A stretch of DNA of 64,000 nucleotides from Roseibium porphyridii (GTDB lineage: Bacteria; Pseudomonadota; Alphaproteobacteria; Rhizobiales; Stappiaceae). The position numbers were made by a program, and so were the translations under genes. Shown here piece after piece: positions 18,141-27,603 of this stretch (the first letter of the stretch is position 1; each line of letters opens with the position of its first letter). Where the stretch lies: assembly GCF_026191725.2 (NCBI RefSeq), contig NZ_CP120863.1:5064001-5128000 (forward strand), in the 5' to 3' direction. Under the pieces are notes generated by a model, which was not told the origin of the DNA, did not search any database, and saw only the letters and a program-made list of their open reading frames with translations.

Positions 18141-18653
18141 TTAGTTGACCTTCAATTCCTTGAAGGATTTTTCAAAAGCTTCCTTGACCGGAGCAGAAAC
18201 GTCAGTGCCGAGTTTGGTGGCAAGATCCTGCATTTCCTTGGTCTGCGCGCTCATTGCATCGAACTGCTGGCGTGCGAAAGAAGACTGAAGCTCGATAGCC
18301 TCAGCAACGGTTTTCGCGGACATGATGTCTTTCACGAAAGTGAAAGCAGCATCAGCGTTGGCTTTAGCAGCGTCGACGGCTTTGTGATTGAATTCCACAA
18401 CACCCTGGCGAGACGTTTCGAATGTGTCTTCCATCAGGTCAGTTGCGTCTTCTGCAGCAGTTTTCACTTTTGCATATGCTTCACGTGCGTTTTCGATGCC
18501 CTTTTCAGTGGCTTCACGGAACGCAGCCGGAACTTCCATGTTAGGCATTGCGAAAGCTTCGAAATCCGGGAAAGCAACGCCGGCAGCCGGTGCAGCTTTG
18601 GCCTTGGCGGCACGTGATTTCGGAGCAGCTTTAGCTGTAGTCGTCTCAGTCAT
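18141..18653 (-). CDS. Phasin family protein (170 aa)
   Basis: ATG 18653 follows AGGAGATGAGATC. An Ala/Lys-rich, Thr-rich N-terminal tail (about 1-25) precedes the phasin helical domain, with PAAFREATEKGIENAREAYAK, then FNHKAVDAAKANADAAFTFVKD and IELQSSFARQQFDAMSAQTKEM, the typical amphipathic heptads. Phasins coat polyhydroxyalkanoate granules and control their number and size. No PHA synthase is in the window. Two TGCA-rich palindromic sites upstream fit PhaR control. A terminator follows. Confidence 0.92.
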   Translation of the reverse strand: MTETTTAKAAPKSRAAKAKAAPAAGVAFPDFEAFAMPNMEVPAAFREATEKGIENAREAYAKVKTAAEDATDLMEDTFETSRQGVVEFNHKAVDAAKANADAAFTFVKDIMSAKTVAEAIELQSSFARQQFDAMSAQTKEMQDLATKLGTDVSAPVKEAFEKSFKELKVN

Positions 18654-18761
18654 GATCTCATCTCCTAGAGTCCGGATGCGATCATTGGTGCAAATTCTCT
18701 CCGCCGATCCATTTGTCGGCGGACCTTGTCGTCATCCGCAAACACTACATAGTGCAGGTCT

Positions 18762-18791
18762 TGTTGCATTGCAACATTTTTTTGCACTGCA
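18762..18791. promoter_or_regulatory. Candidate PhaR-type operator pair upstream of the phasin gene
   Basis: TGTTGCATTGCAACA (18762-18776) is a perfect 15-base palindrome, and seven bases on TGCACTGCA (18783-18791) repeats the TGCA-N-TGCA core. PhaR repressors of alphaproteobacteria bind TGC/GCA palindromes near phasin genes. The sites lie about 110 bases before the phasin start. The rest of the 367-base gap (18654-19020) shows no gene. Confidence 0.5.
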
Positions 18792-19020
18792 CAACGAATT
18801 TCCGCAAGGTTTTTCGACGAATTTACAGCTTCCGCCAGTTTTGACTGGGAGAAAACAGCGCCAAGGTGGTGCGTGTTTCCGAAATTGGAATCCGTCATCG
18901 AACGACAAAATGCAGGTCACGGGCATGAGAAGGCATCATGTCAGGCTCAACAAGCCCATTCTTGTGGTCTGGCGCGCATGGCACTCCAAAGCGCGCCAGT
19001 CAGTCAGTTAAGTGCCGTTG

Positions 19021-19407
19021 CTATTTTTTCTGTGCTGCCTTGGTGGCGTCCTGAACGGCCTTGGTGGCACTGTTGGAGAATTCGCGGGTCTGCTCGCCAA
19101 GTGTTTCCATCTGATTGCGCAGATAATCCTGCTGCAACTTCATCATGTCTTCGACATTGTCGGCTTTGACCAGATCCTGTGCGAATTTGAAGGCCGCAGT
19201 GACATGTTCCTCGGCGTAGGTCAGCGCCTTCTTGTTCACGTCAGCAGCGCCTGCCTGCATCGCGTTTGCACTGTCTTCCACATTGACGACGGCTTTTTGG
19301 GTAGCGCCCATGAAGTCATCAAATGCCTTGCGAGCTTGATCAACGCTCTTTTCGGCAAAATCGCGCATCTGTTCGGGGACTTCGAAACCGGTCTTGTCTG
19401 TGCTCAT
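19021..19407 (-). CDS. Phasin family protein (128 aa)
   Basis: The open frame extends to 19515, but ATG 19407 (MSTDKTGFEVPEQMRDFAEK) follows GAGGAG and starts the family-typical sequence. The whole protein is amphipathic helix: KSVDQARKAFDDFMGATQKAV, YAEEHVTAAFKFAQDLVKAD, LQQDYLRNQMETLGEQTREF. It lacks the Ala/Lys tail of the neighbouring phasin and is a diverged paralogue in the same orientation, 367 bases upstream. No TGCA palindrome is seen before this copy, so regulation may differ. Confidence 0.9.
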   Translation of the reverse strand: MSTDKTGFEVPEQMRDFAEKSVDQARKAFDDFMGATQKAVVNVEDSANAMQAGAADVNKKALTYAEEHVTAAFKFAQDLVKADNVEDMMKLQQDYLRNQMETLGEQTREFSNSATKAVQDATKAAQKK

Positions 19408-19674
19408 GTTTGCACTCCTCAGGTCGACGGAAGAAAATTCGGGTCGGGCTCGTTGAAGACGTTGCTTACCAAAAGTTCGTAACATGGCGATGGCAATCGG
19501 GCAAACGAGCAGCATTTCGGGTTAACCACGCCTTCATGTAAGCCCTTTAACAACATTGCTTTACATGGACGGCGTAGGCGATTGCTTGTATTAACGGAGT
19601 GTTTACCACTTGCGGCAAATCCGGCAGCCGCGTGCCCTGTCACCCGGTGTTGCAGACCAGTTTGGAGCTGAGCC

Positions 19675-22600
19675 ATGGACGGTACGACCCAATCATTCCT
19701 GGAACTGACAGCCAAGGATGATCTGGTCCAGCTCGTCGCCGACAAAAAAGCTGCCTGGCTTTGGTCGTCGGACGGCGCGCGCATTCTTTGGGCCAACGCG
19801 GCAGGTGCGTCGTTTTTCTCCGCGCACTCAATCAGCGACTTGAGAGGACTTGCATCCCTTGAGCGTTCACCGGCACGCCCTCACATCGCGCGCATCGCTG
19901 AAAGCGGTGCAACGGACAAGTTCAGCATCGACCGGCTTCGGTTCTACCGCGGGCTGAGGGTCATGCTGTTGACCTGCCAGTGCAAGAAGCTGGAGCTCGA
20001 CACCGGTGAGACTGCAGCCCTGATCGTTTGTGGCGACAAGGGCCTTATCACGACAAAGGATCCCGTTGACACGTTTGCCCAGATGATCGCGTCAAGTTCA
20101 ACAACCGCATTCGTAATGTCCGGTGACCAGATCGAACACCGCATTGGCACGCTGGAAGGCACCCCGGAAAACCCCGACTTACCGGACGGCCAAAATGCGG
20201 TTTTCGGACCATTGAAGATGAATGACGGACTGCATGAAGGTGCCGCTCTCGATCTGGACACCGGTCAGAAACTGATCGTCCTCGGAGATACGCCGCTGAT
20301 CGATGACGGATCAGAGGTCGATGAGCCTGAACTTGAGACCGTTTCTGGGGGAGCGCTCTTGGCTGCAGGAGCTGGCGCAGCTGCGCTTGCCGCGAGTTCG
20401 GCGTCAACGCCGCAAACCGATGACGATTTGGCCATCGATGATGAAGAGCCTTCTCAAGCTGACCAGGAAAGCGAAAACACGCTACCGGATTCAGATACTG
20501 ACGATAATCACAACACAGAGGCTGAAAACAACGCATCTGCATGGGTGAGGGCCGACGCTGAAGAAGTCGACACGAACGCAGATAGCGCCGATTTCGAGCT
20601 GGAAACACCCGCTGACGATGCTATCGCAATGGCCGAACCTGGCGAGCCACCAGCCGAGGCAACCGAAAGTGCGAGCGGGGCTGATCACGCGGAAGATGAC
20701 GGCCCCGGTAGCGATACTATCGCGGCTACCGCAGAACCTGAGCATGAAGACATTGAGGACAGCTCTGAGGACTCCGGGGAATTTGTGTTTCAGCCGCTCC
20801 GGCGACCGGTACGCTTTGCCTGGAAGATGGACATCGAGCAGCGCTTTACATTCCTCTCCGATGAGTTTGCCGACGTCTTGGGTCCGGGCGCGACAGACAT
20901 TGTCGGCAAAACGTGGGCTGAAGTCGCCGGCGCATTCGATCTTGACCCACGTGGTCAGATTTCGAGAGCCCTCGACCGACGCGACACCTGGAGCGGGAAA
21001 ACCGTCGACTGGCCTGTGACCGGAGCGGCATTGCGCGTTCCCGTTGACATGGCCGCCCTGCCCGCTTTTGACAGAAATCGGAAGTTTGAGGGTTATCGCG
21101 GGTTTGGTGTTTGCCGGTCAGCCGACGCGGTTCAAGACCAGAACGGTTTGGTTGTTGCCGCAGCCGGAGCCTTACTTGCAGGCGATGCAAGCGACTTCGA
21201 AGATGAGACAGCTGCCGACGTCGCCGACACGGATGAATTCGTCGAGGACGCGGCAGACAGCAGTCAAGATGCGATCTCTGCATCAAATGAAGAAACCATT
21301 GCGGACACATATGCAGAGGTTTCTGACGACAGCACTGAAATTGTCGGTGGAGACATTCCGGAAGAAACCGGCGACTTTCCACCTTCAAGTGAAGAAGTGG
21401 AACTGGAAGCTCACACAGATCCACAAGTTGACGAGAACCCAGATACTCGCGGACAGGACAGCGAAGATCTGGATACCGTGGAAGAAGGTACTGCTGCAGA
21501 GGACACGGCGTCGAAATCTGAACCTGACGACCTGCAGGATTTGAAACCGGCGCAGCCCGATACCTTTGCCGGCAAAACTTTTCTTGGTGCGAGCGCGGCT
21601 GCGCTTGTTGGTTCGCTGGCAAAATTTACCGGCAAGTCTCACAAGGAAACGGCTGAAGAGCCGACAACTCCACCGGAGCCTGACAATTCAGATGAAATGA
21701 CCGACACCCCGCTCTCCCTGACTGAGGAGTTGCAGCAGGTGGCCGCGGCATTGGATGAGGGCGACGCGCAAGGAACTGAGGCGGACGCGACTGACGCCGG
21801 TTTGGTTGAGGACGCAAATTTGGAAGGCGCTGCGTCCTCTTCCGACACTGAAGACGACATCAGTGACACAACCGACTTTGATGCCCCTCTCGACGACGAT
21901 GACGACAACGCAGAGGCGGAAGTGCCTGATGATCAATCAGCTGAGGACAGTCTCTCAACCGCAACCGATGCCATTGATGAAGATGACGGTGACACCGCCG
22001 AGTTGGACGCTCAGACCAATGACGAAGCATCTCCGGAACAAAAGATAGAAAACGAAGAAAGCCGGAGCGAGGCTGGCACCGAAGTTCTGGACGAAGAGCC
22101 GGTTGGCATTTCCGGACCTGCGGCCCTCAAACCGGCCGAAATCGAAAGCGCTGTAAAATCGTTGGCAAAAACCTACAAAGCCAACGAAAAATCAACGGCC
22201 GACCTTTTTGACGATGGCGACGCGGACGCCAAGACGCCCGGCGAGCAGCAAGAGACGAGCCGGGAGCAAGACAACGATAACGGAGACGCGCTGAGCGACG
22301 ACACCGATGCGTTGGAAATCGCTGCCGAAGACGACGCTGAGCAAAGCGACACCGACGAGCAGGATTTCTTTGAAGAAACGGCGGCGTTCGAGCAGGAAGA
22401 CAAGGCAGCTGAGGCCGACGGCGATGACGAACCGGAGCCGAAGCCGGAAAAAACCGGTGAAGTCATTCCGCTCGCAACCGTGAAACCTCGCGTGGTGCCG
22501 GTTGACACATCTGGTCTTTCGCGTCCTGAACGCCAGGCATTCCGCAAGATCGCGGAAGCACTCGGTGCGCGGCTTGAAGGCGACCTCGGAGACTTTGACG

Positions 22601-24177
22601 AGCCGGATCCCGTTGAAGAGCCTGAAGAAGAGCTGCCGCCCGACCTGCCTGAAGCCGGACCAATCGATCCCAGTCTCCTGGACCGATTGCCAATCGGCAT
22701 TTCTATCGTGCATGAGCGCGAGGTGCTTTATGCCAACAAGGCTCTTCTGACCATGATCGGCTACAAGACGACTGCAGCTCTGTCGGAAGCCGGCGGTCTG
22801 GAAGCGCTTTTCATTGACGACACCGAAGAACTGCCGGATGCGGAGGGCATGGACGGCGAAGTCGATGAGGCAATGAAGCTTCGTCTTGCCGATGGCGGCG
22901 TTCTGAATGTCGATGCTCACATGCATTCTGTTCCCTGGAACGGAAGCTATGGTCTGATGATCTCGATTACCGAACGTCCAATGAAGGCAACACTGCCTGC
23001 CGCGGCACCGACATCACCCAACTTCTTTGCCGAAGTGCGCGGCGAACTCGACACGGCCCGGAACCAGATTGCCGAGATGGATACCATCCTGGAAACGGCA
23101 ACCGACGGCGTGCTTGTGCTTGATCAGCACGGGACTATCCTCAAGGTCAATGGTTCAGCTGAGGCGCTTTTCAGCGCAAACCGCGCAGACATGATTGGTG
23201 CTCCCTTTACCGAGTTTCTGGCACCGGAAAGCCATCGGGCGGCCGCGGACTATCTGGACGGGCTGTCGCGAAACGGTGTTGCCAGCATTCTCAATGACGG
23301 CCGTGAAGTGCTTGGCAAAGTGCCCAGCGGAGGTCTGATCCCGCTCTTCATGACCATGGGCCGCATCACGAACGGTCAGGATGAAGCAAAGTATTGTGCG
23401 GTACTCCGCGACATAACCCAATGGAAAACGGCTGAAGAAGAGCTGACGCAGGCCAAGCGACAGGCCGAAGACGCAAGCTCTGCCAAGTCCGACTTTCTGG
23501 CAAAGATCAGCCATGAAATACGGACGCCCCTGAACGCGATCATCGGGTTTTCCGAAGTGATGATGGAAGAGCGTTTCGGCGCTATCGGAAACGACCGCTA
23601 CAAGGACTACCTGAAGGACATTCGAACATCCGGTTCTCACATCATGAGCCTGATCAACGATCTGCTGGATCTTTCCAAGATCGAGGCGGGCAAGCTGGAT
23701 TTGAAGTTCACGGCCGTTTCGACAAACGATGTGGTCAATGAGTGCGTGGCGCTGATGCAGCCACAGGCCAACCGGGAGAAGGTTATCATAAGGGCAAGCC
23801 TACCGGACTCGGTTCCAGAGGTCGTTGCCGATCCGCGCTCCCTGCGGCAGATCGTTCTCAACTTGCTGTCGAATGCCATCAAGTACAACAAGTCCAGCGG
23901 ACAGGTCATTTTGTCGACGGCGCTAGAAAGCAATGGTGAAGTTGCCTTGCGTGTACGCGACACCGGTACGGGCATGACGGCAAAGCAGCTTGCTGCGGCG
24001 CTTGAACCCTTCCGGCAACTGCACACAGCCAGCCGCGGTGGCGGCACAGGACTGGGTCTTCCTCTGACCAAGGCGCTGGTCGAGGCCAACCGTGCAAGCT
24101 TCCATATCGATTCCACACCTGACCAGGGTACATTGGTGGAAATCATTTTCCCGACGCAACGGGTCCTGTCGGAATAG
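19675..24177 (+). CDS. Large multi-PAS histidine kinase with long acidic linkers (PdhS/PleC/DivJ-like core)
   Basis: 1500 residues, no evident transmembrane helix. Order: N-terminal PAS-like domain (about 10-125, with AAWLWSSDGARILWANAAGA); acidic low-complexity linker (about 210-375); second PAS (about 378-485); a very long acidic linker (about 500-970) of Asp/Glu/Ala/Thr with short Ala-rich hydrophobic patches such as GASAAALVGSLAKF; third PAS (about 1004-1105); fourth PAS (about 1137-1255); HisKA with phospho-acceptor His1280 in ISHEIRTPLNAIIGFSEVM; HATPase with N-box NLLSNAIKYNK and G-box GGGTGLGLPL. The kinase core resembles the DivK-partner kinases of alphaproteobacterial cell-cycle control. 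No response regulator is adjacent. Confidence 0.85.
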   Translation: MDGTTQSFLELTAKDDLVQLVADKKAAWLWSSDGARILWANAAGASFFSAHSISDLRGLASLERSPARPHIARIAESGATDKFSIDRLRFYRGLRVMLLTCQCKKLELDTGETAALIVCGDKGLITTKDPVDTFAQMIASSSTTAFVMSGDQIEHRIGTLEGTPENPDLPDGQNAVFGPLKMNDGLHEGAALDLDTGQKLIVLGDTPLIDDGSEVDEPELETVSGGALLAAGAGAAALAASSASTPQTDDDLAIDDEEPSQADQESENTLPDSDTDDNHNTEAENNASAWVRADAEEVDTNADSADFELETPADDAIAMAEPGEPPAEATESASGADHAEDDGPGSDTIAATAEPEHEDIEDSSEDSGEFVFQPLRRPVRFAWKMDIEQRFTFLSDEFADVLGPGATDIVGKTWAEVAGAFDLDPRGQISRALDRRDTWSGKTVDWPVTGAALRVPVDMAALPAFDRNRKFEGYRGFGVCRSADAVQDQNGLVVAAAGALLAGDASDFEDETAADVADTDEFVEDAADSSQDAISASNEETIADTYAEVSDDSTEIVGGDIPEETGDFPPSSEEVELEAHTDPQVDENPDTRGQDSEDLDTVEEGTAAEDTASKSEPDDLQDLKPAQPDTFAGKTFLGASAAALVGSLAKFTGKSHKETAEEPTTPPEPDNSDEMTDTPLSLTEELQQVAAALDEGDAQGTEADATDAGLVEDANLEGAASSSDTEDDISDTTDFDAPLDDDDDNAEAEVPDDQSAEDSLSTATDAIDEDDGDTAELDAQTNDEASPEQKIENEESRSEAGTEVLDEEPVGISGPAALKPAEIESAVKSLAKTYKANEKSTADLFDDGDADAKTPGEQQETSREQDNDNGDALSDDTDALEIAAEDDAEQSDTDEQDFFEETAAFEQEDKAAEADGDDEPEPKPEKTGEVIPLATVKPRVVPVDTSGLSRPERQAFRKIAEALGARLEGDLGDFDEPDPVEEPEEELPPDLPEAGPIDPSLLDRLPIGISIVHEREVLYANKALLTMIGYKTTAALSEAGGLEALFIDDTEELPDAEGMDGEVDEAMKLRLADGGVLNVDAHMHSVPWNGSYGLMISITERPMKATLPAAAPTSPNFFAEVRGELDTARNQIAEMDTILETATDGVLVLDQHGTILKVNGSAEALFSANRADMIGAPFTEFLAPESHRAAADYLDGLSRNGVASILNDGREVLGKVPSGGLIPLFMTMGRITNGQDEAKYCAVLRDITQWKTAEEELTQAKRQAEDASSAKSDFLAKISHEIRTPLNAIIGFSEVMMEERFGAIGNDRYKDYLKDIRTSGSHIMSLINDLLDLSKIEAGKLDLKFTAVSTNDVVNECVALMQPQANREKVIIRASLPDSVPEVVADPRSLRQIVLNLLSNAIKYNKSSGQVILSTALESNGEVALRVRDTGTGMTAKQLAAALEPFRQLHTASRGGGTGLGLPLTKALVEANRASFHIDSTPDQGTLVEIIFPTQRVLSE

Positions 24178-24530
24178 CGTCTGCGACAGGACTTGAGCTG
24201 CAAATTGTGCCTGAGTTTGAGAACCAGGTAGTTGTGCTCCGAAGCTTGTGCGCGCCGTAGCGACGACGCACTTGCCGGTTGTCGCGAAAGCAGCCGAGTA
24301 CTTGGCCTGTGCAGGGCCAACACACATTCTGACGTTGCTGGAAACATGGCAAGACAAGCCTTCGGTCGCTCTCTACCGCTGCTGAAACGAATTGCCGCAC
24401 ACCATGCTCACGTTTTCGTGAACACTCTCACATGCCACGGACACCACTCAGTTACAATAAAAGTCGAGTTTTAAACTCCTGTTTTTGTTCTCGTTTTTGG
24501 TCAAATAGTGGAGACAAAAACTCCAGTTAG
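24178..24530. other. Non-coding gap
   Basis: About 350 bases after the kinase gene with no convincing gene or strong terminator. The last 70 bases are T/A-rich and lead into the iron-transport promoter region. Confidence 0.5.
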
Positions 24531-24547
24531 TTTTGAATCATTCTAAA
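24531..24547. promoter_or_regulatory. Irr-type iron control element (ICE-like palindrome)
   Basis: TTTTGAAT-C-ATTCTAAA is an inverted repeat with 7 of 8 pairs matching and resembles the Irr/ICE consensus TTTAGAA...TTCTAAA. It lies about 115 bases upstream of an iron-type ABC binding protein gene and just upstream of a sigma70-like promoter. Confidence 0.6.
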
Positions 24548-24568
24548 CTATTGATTTTACTGAACTTA

Positions 24569-24597
24569 TTGACTTGAGTACGGTATCGCGACATATT
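24569..24597 (+). promoter_or_regulatory. Sigma70-like promoter of the iron-transport gene
   Basis: TTGACT (24569-24574), a 17-base spacer, then CATATT (24592-24597). The start codon is at 24661, giving a leader of about 55 bases. The Irr-like box lies upstream of the -35 element, a position more like activation than blocking. Confidence 0.5.
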
Positions 24598-24660
24598 CCG
24601 GGCACTCGATGAGCAGGACTTGTCGAAACGGAACAACCAACCAGAAACTGGGAGAGTTTC

Positions 24661-25704
24661 ATGCGCTCCACTCTTCGCGCCCTTACAGGTGCGTTCGCAA
24701 TGACCACAGCAACCTTTGCCGCAGCTCCGGCCTTTGCCGATGGTGAAGTGAATATCTATTCTTACCGTCAACCGTTCCTGATCCAACCGCTGCTGGATGC
24801 ATTTACGGCTGAAACCGGTGTCAAAACCAATGTGGTCTTTGCTTCCAAAGGCCTTGGCGAGCGTATGGCCGCCGAAGGTGCCAACTCACCGGCAGACGTT
24901 CTTCTGACCGTTGATATCGGTCGCCTGGACGGCGCTAAACAGCTTGGTGTCACTCAGCCAGTTGCTTCCGATGTTGTGAATGAGAACATTCCAGCCCAAT
25001 ACCGTGATCCGGAAGGTCACTGGATTGGTTTGACCAACCGTGCGCGGATCATTTACGCGTCCAAGGATCGCGTCAACCAGGACAGCATCACATACGAAGA
25101 GCTGTCTGATCCGAAATGGAAGGGTAAACTCTGCACCCGTTCCGGTCAGCATGTCTACACAATCGGCTTGATCGCATCGATGGTCGCACACCACGGCGAA
25201 GAAAAAACCGAAGAGTGGTTGGCAGGTGTTCGCGACAACCTTGCTCGCAAGCCAGCCGGCAACGACCGCGCGCAGGTGAAAGCCATCTTTGCTGGCGAAT
25301 GCGACATCTCCATTGGCAACACCTACTACATGGGCAAAATGGAGACCAATGACAAAGAGCCGGAGCAAAAGGAATGGGCGGAAAGCGTCCGCATTCTTTT
25401 CCCGAACACCGACGATCGCGGTAGCCATGTAAACCTTGCCGGCGTCGTTCTGGCCAAACATGCGCCAAACAAGGACAACGCTGTTAAGCTGATCGAGTTC
25501 CTGACGTCGGAAAACGCGCAGAAGATCTATGCCGAGTCCAATTTCGAATATCCGGTGACCCCGGGTGTCGAGGTTTCCGAGCGGGTCAAGAGCTGGGGTG
25601 AACTGAAGCCCGATGCGCTCTCGCTCGACGATGTGGCCAAAAACCGCAAGACCGCCAGTGAGCTTGTCGACAAGGTCGGATTTGACGACGGTCCAGCGTC
25701 CTGA
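24661..25704 (+). CDS. Fe(3+) ABC transporter substrate-binding protein (FbpA/FutA-like)
   Basis: 347 residues. ATG 24661 follows GGGAGAGTTTC. It has a signal peptide (about 1-28, ending AAPAFADGEVNIYSYRQ). The mature start VNIYSYRQPFLIQPLLDAF is typical of the FbpA/FutA group. Candidate iron-ligand region: GNTYYMGKM, with the adjacent tyrosines used by these proteins to bind ferric iron. It acts in the periplasm and would deliver iron to the permease encoded downstream. It is preceded by an Irr-like box. A terminator hairpin separates it from the permease gene and may give higher binding-protein output. Confidence 0.88.
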   Translation: MRSTLRALTGAFAMTTATFAAAPAFADGEVNIYSYRQPFLIQPLLDAFTAETGVKTNVVFASKGLGERMAAEGANSPADVLLTVDIGRLDGAKQLGVTQPVASDVVNENIPAQYRDPEGHWIGLTNRARIIYASKDRVNQDSITYEELSDPKWKGKLCTRSGQHVYTIGLIASMVAHHGEEKTEEWLAGVRDNLARKPAGNDRAQVKAIFAGECDISIGNTYYMGKMETNDKEPEQKEWAESVRILFPNTDDRGSHVNLAGVVLAKHAPNKDNAVKLIEFLTSENAQKIYAESNFEYPVTPGVEVSERVKSWGELKPDALSLDDVAKNRKTASELVDKVGFDDGPAS

Positions 25705-25731
25705 TTCCGACATATTGGCATCAACATCAAG

Positions 25732-25755
25732 CGCCGCTTTCCAGCGGCGTTTTTT
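25732..25755 (+). terminator. Hairpin terminator/attenuator between binding protein and permease
   Basis: CGCCGCT (25732-25738), loop TTCC, AGCGGCG (25743-25749), then a run of six T. Partial read-through here would lower permease expression relative to the binding protein. Confidence 0.8.
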
Positions 25756-25815
25756 GCATTTTTGTCATTTTGCCGCTAGAGCTTTTGCGAAGCATTATCA
25801 ACTAGAAGACCCGCT

Positions 25816-27504
25816 TTGCTGCGCACGCCCTCCCTCACGTTTGTAGACCGTTTCTGGCAAGTCGCCGCACTATTGATTGCGTCTCTGGTGCTGTTGCCGC
25901 TTGGTGCCATTGTTGTCATCGCCTTCACGCCGGCAACAGAGGTCTGGGTTCACCTTTTGCGCACTGTTCTGCCAGGGGCAACGCAAACCACATTGCTCTT
26001 GATGCTCGGTGTCGGCTTGACCACCGGCGTTACCGGCGTCCTGACTGCGTGGCTCGTCACGATGTGCAATTTTCCGGGGCGCAGGATCCTAGATTGGGCG
26101 CTTCTGGTACCACTTGCCGTTCCCACCTATATTGTCGCCTTCGCCTATGTGGAAATCCTCGACTATACAGGGCCAGTTCAAAGCCTGATCCGCGATGTTT
26201 TCGGTTTCAAAACGTCCAGAGATTACTGGTTTCCTGAAATCCGATCCCTAGGTGGCGCGATTTTCGTTATGGGCGCTGTGCTCTACCCCTATGTCTATCT
26301 CACCACCCGCGCGAGCTTTCTGATCCAGTCAGCGTCCACATTGGATGTTTCGCGTACCCTGGGTGCTTCACCTTATGGATTGTTTTTCCGCATTGCGCTG
26401 CCGCTGGCGCGTCCGGCCATCGCCATTGGCGTCTCCCTGGCGCTTATGGAGTGCCTGAACGACATTGGCGCGGTGACATTCTTCGGCGTCAAAACGTTGA
26501 CCTTTTCGGTTTACGACACCTGGCTCAACAGATCGAGCCTGGGCGGTGCGGCTCAACTGGCATTGGCGATGCTCCTGATGGTGTTCCTGCTGTTGTGGCT
26601 GGAACGGTTCGGCCGCCGCAAGCAGCGTTTTGACAGTGGTGGTGGTTCCAAGCAACGGCCTCCTACCCGTTTCAACCTCAATGCCTGGCAGGCAGCACTT
26701 GCGCTTTTGCTTTGCCTGACACCGATCATCGTCGGCTTCATCGTCCCGGGTCTTCTTCTAGCCGACCGTGCAAGCCGACGCCTCGACGACCTCTTCTCCG
26801 ATGGCTTTCTTCAAACGGTCTGGAACAGTTTCAGCCTCGCAGCTGTTGCGGCGCTGCTCACTGTCGTTATCTCCGTGTCTCTTGCCTATGCCCTGCGCCT
26901 CAACTCAAAGGGTCCTTTGAAGACTGCCGTTCGTCTTGCCTCAATCGGATACGCGATCCCCGGAACGGTGCTGGCAATCGGCATTCTCATTCCACTCGCC
27001 AATTTCGACAATTTCCTCGATGCGAGAATGGAAAGCTGGTTCAACATCAACACTGGTCTGTTGCTGCTCGGAAGCGGTACAGGTCTCGTCTATGCCTATG
27101 TTGTCCGGTTTCTGGCCGTCTCCTATGGACAGGTAGAGGGTGGCTTCGGCAGAATTACGCCTCATCTGGACATGGCATCCAGAACGCTTGGAAGAAACAG
27201 CGGCCAAACTCTGACACAAGTACACCTTCCGATCCTGAAGCCGGTGCTGCTATCCGCGGCACTCCTCAGTTTCGTTGATTGCATGAAGGAACTTCCAGCC
27301 ACCATCCTTCTGCGGCCCTTCAATTTCGAAACACTTGCGACAACCGTGTTCGAAGCAGCGTCAAGAGAAGCGTTTGAAGAAGCGGCCTTGCCATCGCTGG
27401 CGATCGTGCTTGTCGGGCTGATCCCTGTCATTTACCTCGCTCGCTCCAGCGCATCATCGTTCCGGACAAAACTGTCCACTCGCCAGGTCGGTCCCGCGAC
27501 CTGA
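25816..27504 (+). CDS. Fe(3+) ABC transporter permease, fused two-domain (FbpB-like)
   Basis: 562 residues from TTG 25816 (weak GAAG upstream; no in-frame ATG near). It contains two copies of the binding-protein-dependent permease domain with about 12 helices. The coupling (EAA) loops are visible as DVSRTLGASPYGLFFRIALPLARPA and MASRTLGRNSGQTLTQVHLPILKPV. It forms the membrane channel for the binding protein encoded upstream. The usual third gene, an FbpC-type ATPase, is absent: the next gene is ftsH-like. A remote ATPase must serve it if it works. Confidence 0.88.
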   Translation: MLRTPSLTFVDRFWQVAALLIASLVLLPLGAIVVIAFTPATEVWVHLLRTVLPGATQTTLLLMLGVGLTTGVTGVLTAWLVTMCNFPGRRILDWALLVPLAVPTYIVAFAYVEILDYTGPVQSLIRDVFGFKTSRDYWFPEIRSLGGAIFVMGAVLYPYVYLTTRASFLIQSASTLDVSRTLGASPYGLFFRIALPLARPAIAIGVSLALMECLNDIGAVTFFGVKTLTFSVYDTWLNRSSLGGAAQLALAMLLMVFLLLWLERFGRRKQRFDSGGGSKQRPPTRFNLNAWQAALALLLCLTPIIVGFIVPGLLLADRASRRLDDLFSDGFLQTVWNSFSLAAVAALLTVVISVSLAYALRLNSKGPLKTAVRLASIGYAIPGTVLAIGILIPLANFDNFLDARMESWFNINTGLLLLGSGTGLVYAYVVRFLAVSYGQVEGGFGRITPHLDMASRTLGRNSGQTLTQVHLPILKPVLLSAALLSFVDCMKELPATILLRPFNFETLATTVFEAASREAFEEAALPSLAIVLVGLIPVIYLARSSASSFRTKLSTRQVGPAT

Positions 27505-27603
27505 CAACAGCCTTCGGGTTCGTCGATGATGCAACCTTGACAGCACGTGGTCTTGTCGTCCCAATGGCACCATTCTTTCTGCGCATTCTCAGGACGTTCT
27601 TCC

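Noticed and set aside
20281..22640. Repetitive acidic coding sequence, considered as a tandem-repeat or CRISPR-like array
   Set aside because: The repetition is amino-acid composition bias (Asp/Glu/Ala); no fixed repeat length or conserved direct repeat at DNA level.
24232..24474. 80-codon open frame in the gap after the kinase gene
   Set aside because: No ribosome site, no domain and overlapping shadow frames on the other strand.
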